From positions 1-6,842 of the forward strand of contig JAUWKK010000156.1 in NCBI GenBank assembly GCA_030614245.1: a DNA stretch of 6,842 nt, in the 5' to 3' direction. Positions 5,677-6,842 of the stretch are shown here, in pieces (the first letter of the stretch is position 1; each line of letters opens with the position of its first letter). The DNA comes from Planctomycetota bacterium (GTDB lineage: Bacteria; Planctomycetota; PUPC01; JABMSA01; JAUWKK01). The position numbers and the translations under genes were made by a program. Under the pieces are notes generated by a model, which searched no databases, was not told the DNA's origin, and was given only the letters and a program-made list of their open reading frames with translations.

Positions 5677-6806
5677 CTTTCAATGGCCTCCACATTCGAA
5701 CGGGGCACGATGGCCGTCTCGCCGTTTTCGAACTCCACTTCGACTACGCGAACTCTTGCTTCGCTTTCCACCCGGGCCACGCCGGTCGGCAGGGTCTTCA
5801 CAACCCCAATCCGACCGAAATCAGGGTCACGAATGATACGGATTGGAGAGCCCGCTGTCAAGCCTGCTGACGCCGGGGCGGCCGGCTCCGTCTCGGCTTC
5901 GGCCGATGCGCCTTCCTCTGTAGGGATTATGATCTCCGGGCGGAGCACTCCCGCTCGGATCTGCGTCGCACCGTTGGCCGAAGCGTGCCTGCCGGCGTTC
6001 GCCTTGAGCAGCTCGAAAGTCGCCCTGGCCATAGCGATAGGGCCGAATCCCTCTGTAACGATGAGGATCGGCCTGATTGGCTCGTGGCCCGTGATTGCCA
6101 CGCCGATATCATAGCCCAGAAGCTCGCGGAGATCGCGGTCGTGCAGCCCGCCGCAGATGAGCGCCGCCACCCCGACCGACGCCGCACGCTCGTATAGCTC
6201 GCTCGTGATCAGCTCGCCGGCCACCACAATTTTACCCGACATCGCGCCCGTTATCATGTCGGCACCGATCACCTCGCCGGGTGCGTCGCAGGCGAACGCG
6301 ATCTCGCCCGAGACCTCGCCGCCGACGCCGAAGATGCCCTGCACGAACGCACCTTCCGTCTCGACTGTGACGCCCTCGCGCTCGCGCACCTCGACCACCG
6401 TGCCGTTGATGTAAGCGGTTACGTCCACCGGGCGCGGCGGATGACGCAGCAGCACCTGCCCCGTGATCTGAGAGACCGTCTCGACCGTGGCGTCGACCGG
6501 AGACCTCACTTCGTTCTTGAACCACTTGATCCACGGCCGCGTCTCGGCGATCACTTCGTCTTTCGCTACGGGATCGCCTTCCTTCTTCAGCATGTATCCG
6601 TGGATCTCCTCGGCCGCGATAGCGAGCTGATTCACGACGTTGACGGATGAGACGGCGCCGGGCAGTTCGGCTCGGGCAACGACGTCTTCGGCCTTAACGC
6701 GGCTGCCCTTTGCGACGATCACCTTGCCGGCAATCGGCAGTATCCGTTCCTTTCGGATCGTCGTCCGTTCAACGACCCTCAGCCCTGGTGTGTAGGCGTG
6801 TGCCAT
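5670..6806 (-). CDS. Cassette protein A: soluble barrel-sandwich (biotinyl/lipoyl-like) protein with C-terminal KOW-like module
   Basis: This 378-residue protein has no signal peptide or TM segment and is likely cytoplasmic. Residues 22-50 (ILPIAGKVIVAKGSRV, then AELPG), 70-88 (GYMLKKEGDPVAKDEVIAE) and 99-145 (VRSPVDATVE to NGTVVEVREREG) repeat the 'G-x-V-x-V-x(2)-G-x-x-V' style of barrel-sandwich hybrid folds. Such folds occur in biotinyl/lipoyl carriers, NqrA/RnfC-like subunits and membrane-fusion proteins. No lysine-containing MKM-type attachment motif is present. Residues about 190-295 look alpha/beta (GKIVVAGELI, VAALICGGL, GVAITGHEP, ILIVTEGFG), ending 'NGATQIRAGVLRPEIIIP'. An Ala/Glu/Pro linker (296-318) leads to a KOW-like end (SPIRIIRDPDFGRIGVVKTL, then VEVEFENGETAIVP). 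The ATG lacks a good ribosome site. It is the first visible gene of the cassette. Its function is unknown; a docking or adaptor subunit is inferred. Confidence 0.83.
   Translation of the reverse strand: MAHAYTPGLRVVERTTIRKERILPIAGKVIVAKGSRVKAEDVVARAELPGAVSSVNVVNQLAIAAEEIHGYMLKKEGDPVAKDEVIAETRPWIKWFKNEVRSPVDATVETVSQITGQVLLRHPPRPVDVTAYINGTVVEVREREGVTVETEGAFVQGIFGVGGEVSGEIAFACDAPGEVIGADMITGAMSGKIVVAGELITSELYERAASVGVAALICGGLHDRDLRELLGYDIGVAITGHEPIRPILIVTEGFGPIAMARATFELLKANAGRHASANGATQIRAGVLRPEIIIPTEEGASAEAETEPAAPASAGLTAGSPIRIIRDPDFGRIGVVKTLPTGVARVESEARVRVVEVEFENGETAIVPRSNVEAIERW
5687..5691 (-). promoter_or_regulatory. Ribosome binding site GGAGG that decides the GTG start of gene B
   Basis: GGAGG within the last codons of gene A lies 10 bases before the GTG at 5676. 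No ATG occurs in frame before the hydrophobic signal segment, so this site supports the GTG start and the 7-base A/B overlap. Confidence 0.6.
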
Positions 6807-6825
6807 AGTATTTGGACGCCAGTCT

Positions 6826-6842
6826 TACTGATTACTGATTAC
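6826..6842. repeat. Short tandem heptamer (tactgat) at the window edge
   Basis: 'tactgattactgattac' is 2.4 copies of a 7-base unit. On the - strand it reads 'gtaatcagtaatcagta' and lies 20 bases upstream of the first visible cassette gene. Arrays of this AT-rich heptamer are, in my recollection, common in the spacers of several environmental genomes. It runs off the window, so the full copy number is unknown. No -10/-35 promoter is distinguishable in the 36 bases available. Confidence 0.55.

Noticed and set aside
5670..6806. Protein A as a true biotin or lipoyl carrier, or an NqrA/RnfC redox subunit
   Set aside because: No cofactor-attachment lysine motif and no cysteine motif for iron-sulfur clusters is present. 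Only the barrel-sandwich style is shared.
6807..6842. Promoter for the cassette
   Set aside because: Only 36 bases are available, and no pair of -35/-10 elements can be made out in them.

Overview
The window is about 58-60% GC (estimated by eye) and bacterial in style, with compact genes, overlapping start and stop codons, and GTG starts. The mix of a TIM-barrel sugar isomerase/epimerase-type protein, a secreted endonuclease/exonuclease/phosphatase-fold protein, a dispersed 'tctgtgttcatccgtgttc'-type intergenic repeat and a DUF6754 cassette resembles poorly characterised environmental phyla such as Armatimonadota, Planctomycetota, Hydrogenedentota or Chloroflexota. The sequence alone does not decide between them.

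Layout. Positions 1-258 (+) hold the C-terminal end of a xylose-isomerase-like TIM-barrel protein. Positions 338-1261 (+) encode a complete exported or membrane-anchored EEP-superfamily metal-dependent phosphoesterase with all expected catalytic motifs. Positions 1262-1817 form a 556-base stretch with no intact gene. It contains an intergenic repeat of three 10-base units, a pair of 15-base direct repeats, the frameshifted C-terminal remnant of an apparently secreted protein, and a 12-bp stem-loop oriented as a + strand terminator.

The rest (1818-6806, all on the - strand, so transcribed from right to left) is a tight five-gene cassette. In transcription order it encodes: (A) a soluble protein with biotinyl/lipoyl-like barrel-sandwich modules and a C-terminal KOW-like module; (B) a signal peptide - fibronectin-III-like - TM - DUF6754 - TM protein; (C) a polytopic membrane protein; (D) a bitopic protein with a large alpha/beta domain; (E) a second polytopic membrane protein. 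A and B overlap by 7 nt, C and D by 1 nt, and D and E are 3 nt apart. Only B-C has a longer gap (58 nt), so the five are almost certainly one operon and probably one membrane complex.

The main observation is that the cassette may be two paralogous pairs. By-eye alignment suggests that the soluble domain of D is a diverged DUF6754-like domain (pair B/D), and that polytopic proteins C and E share a common layout (pair C/E). Protein A would be the soluble fifth component. I know of no assigned function for DUF6754, so the system is described structurally and no reaction is proposed.
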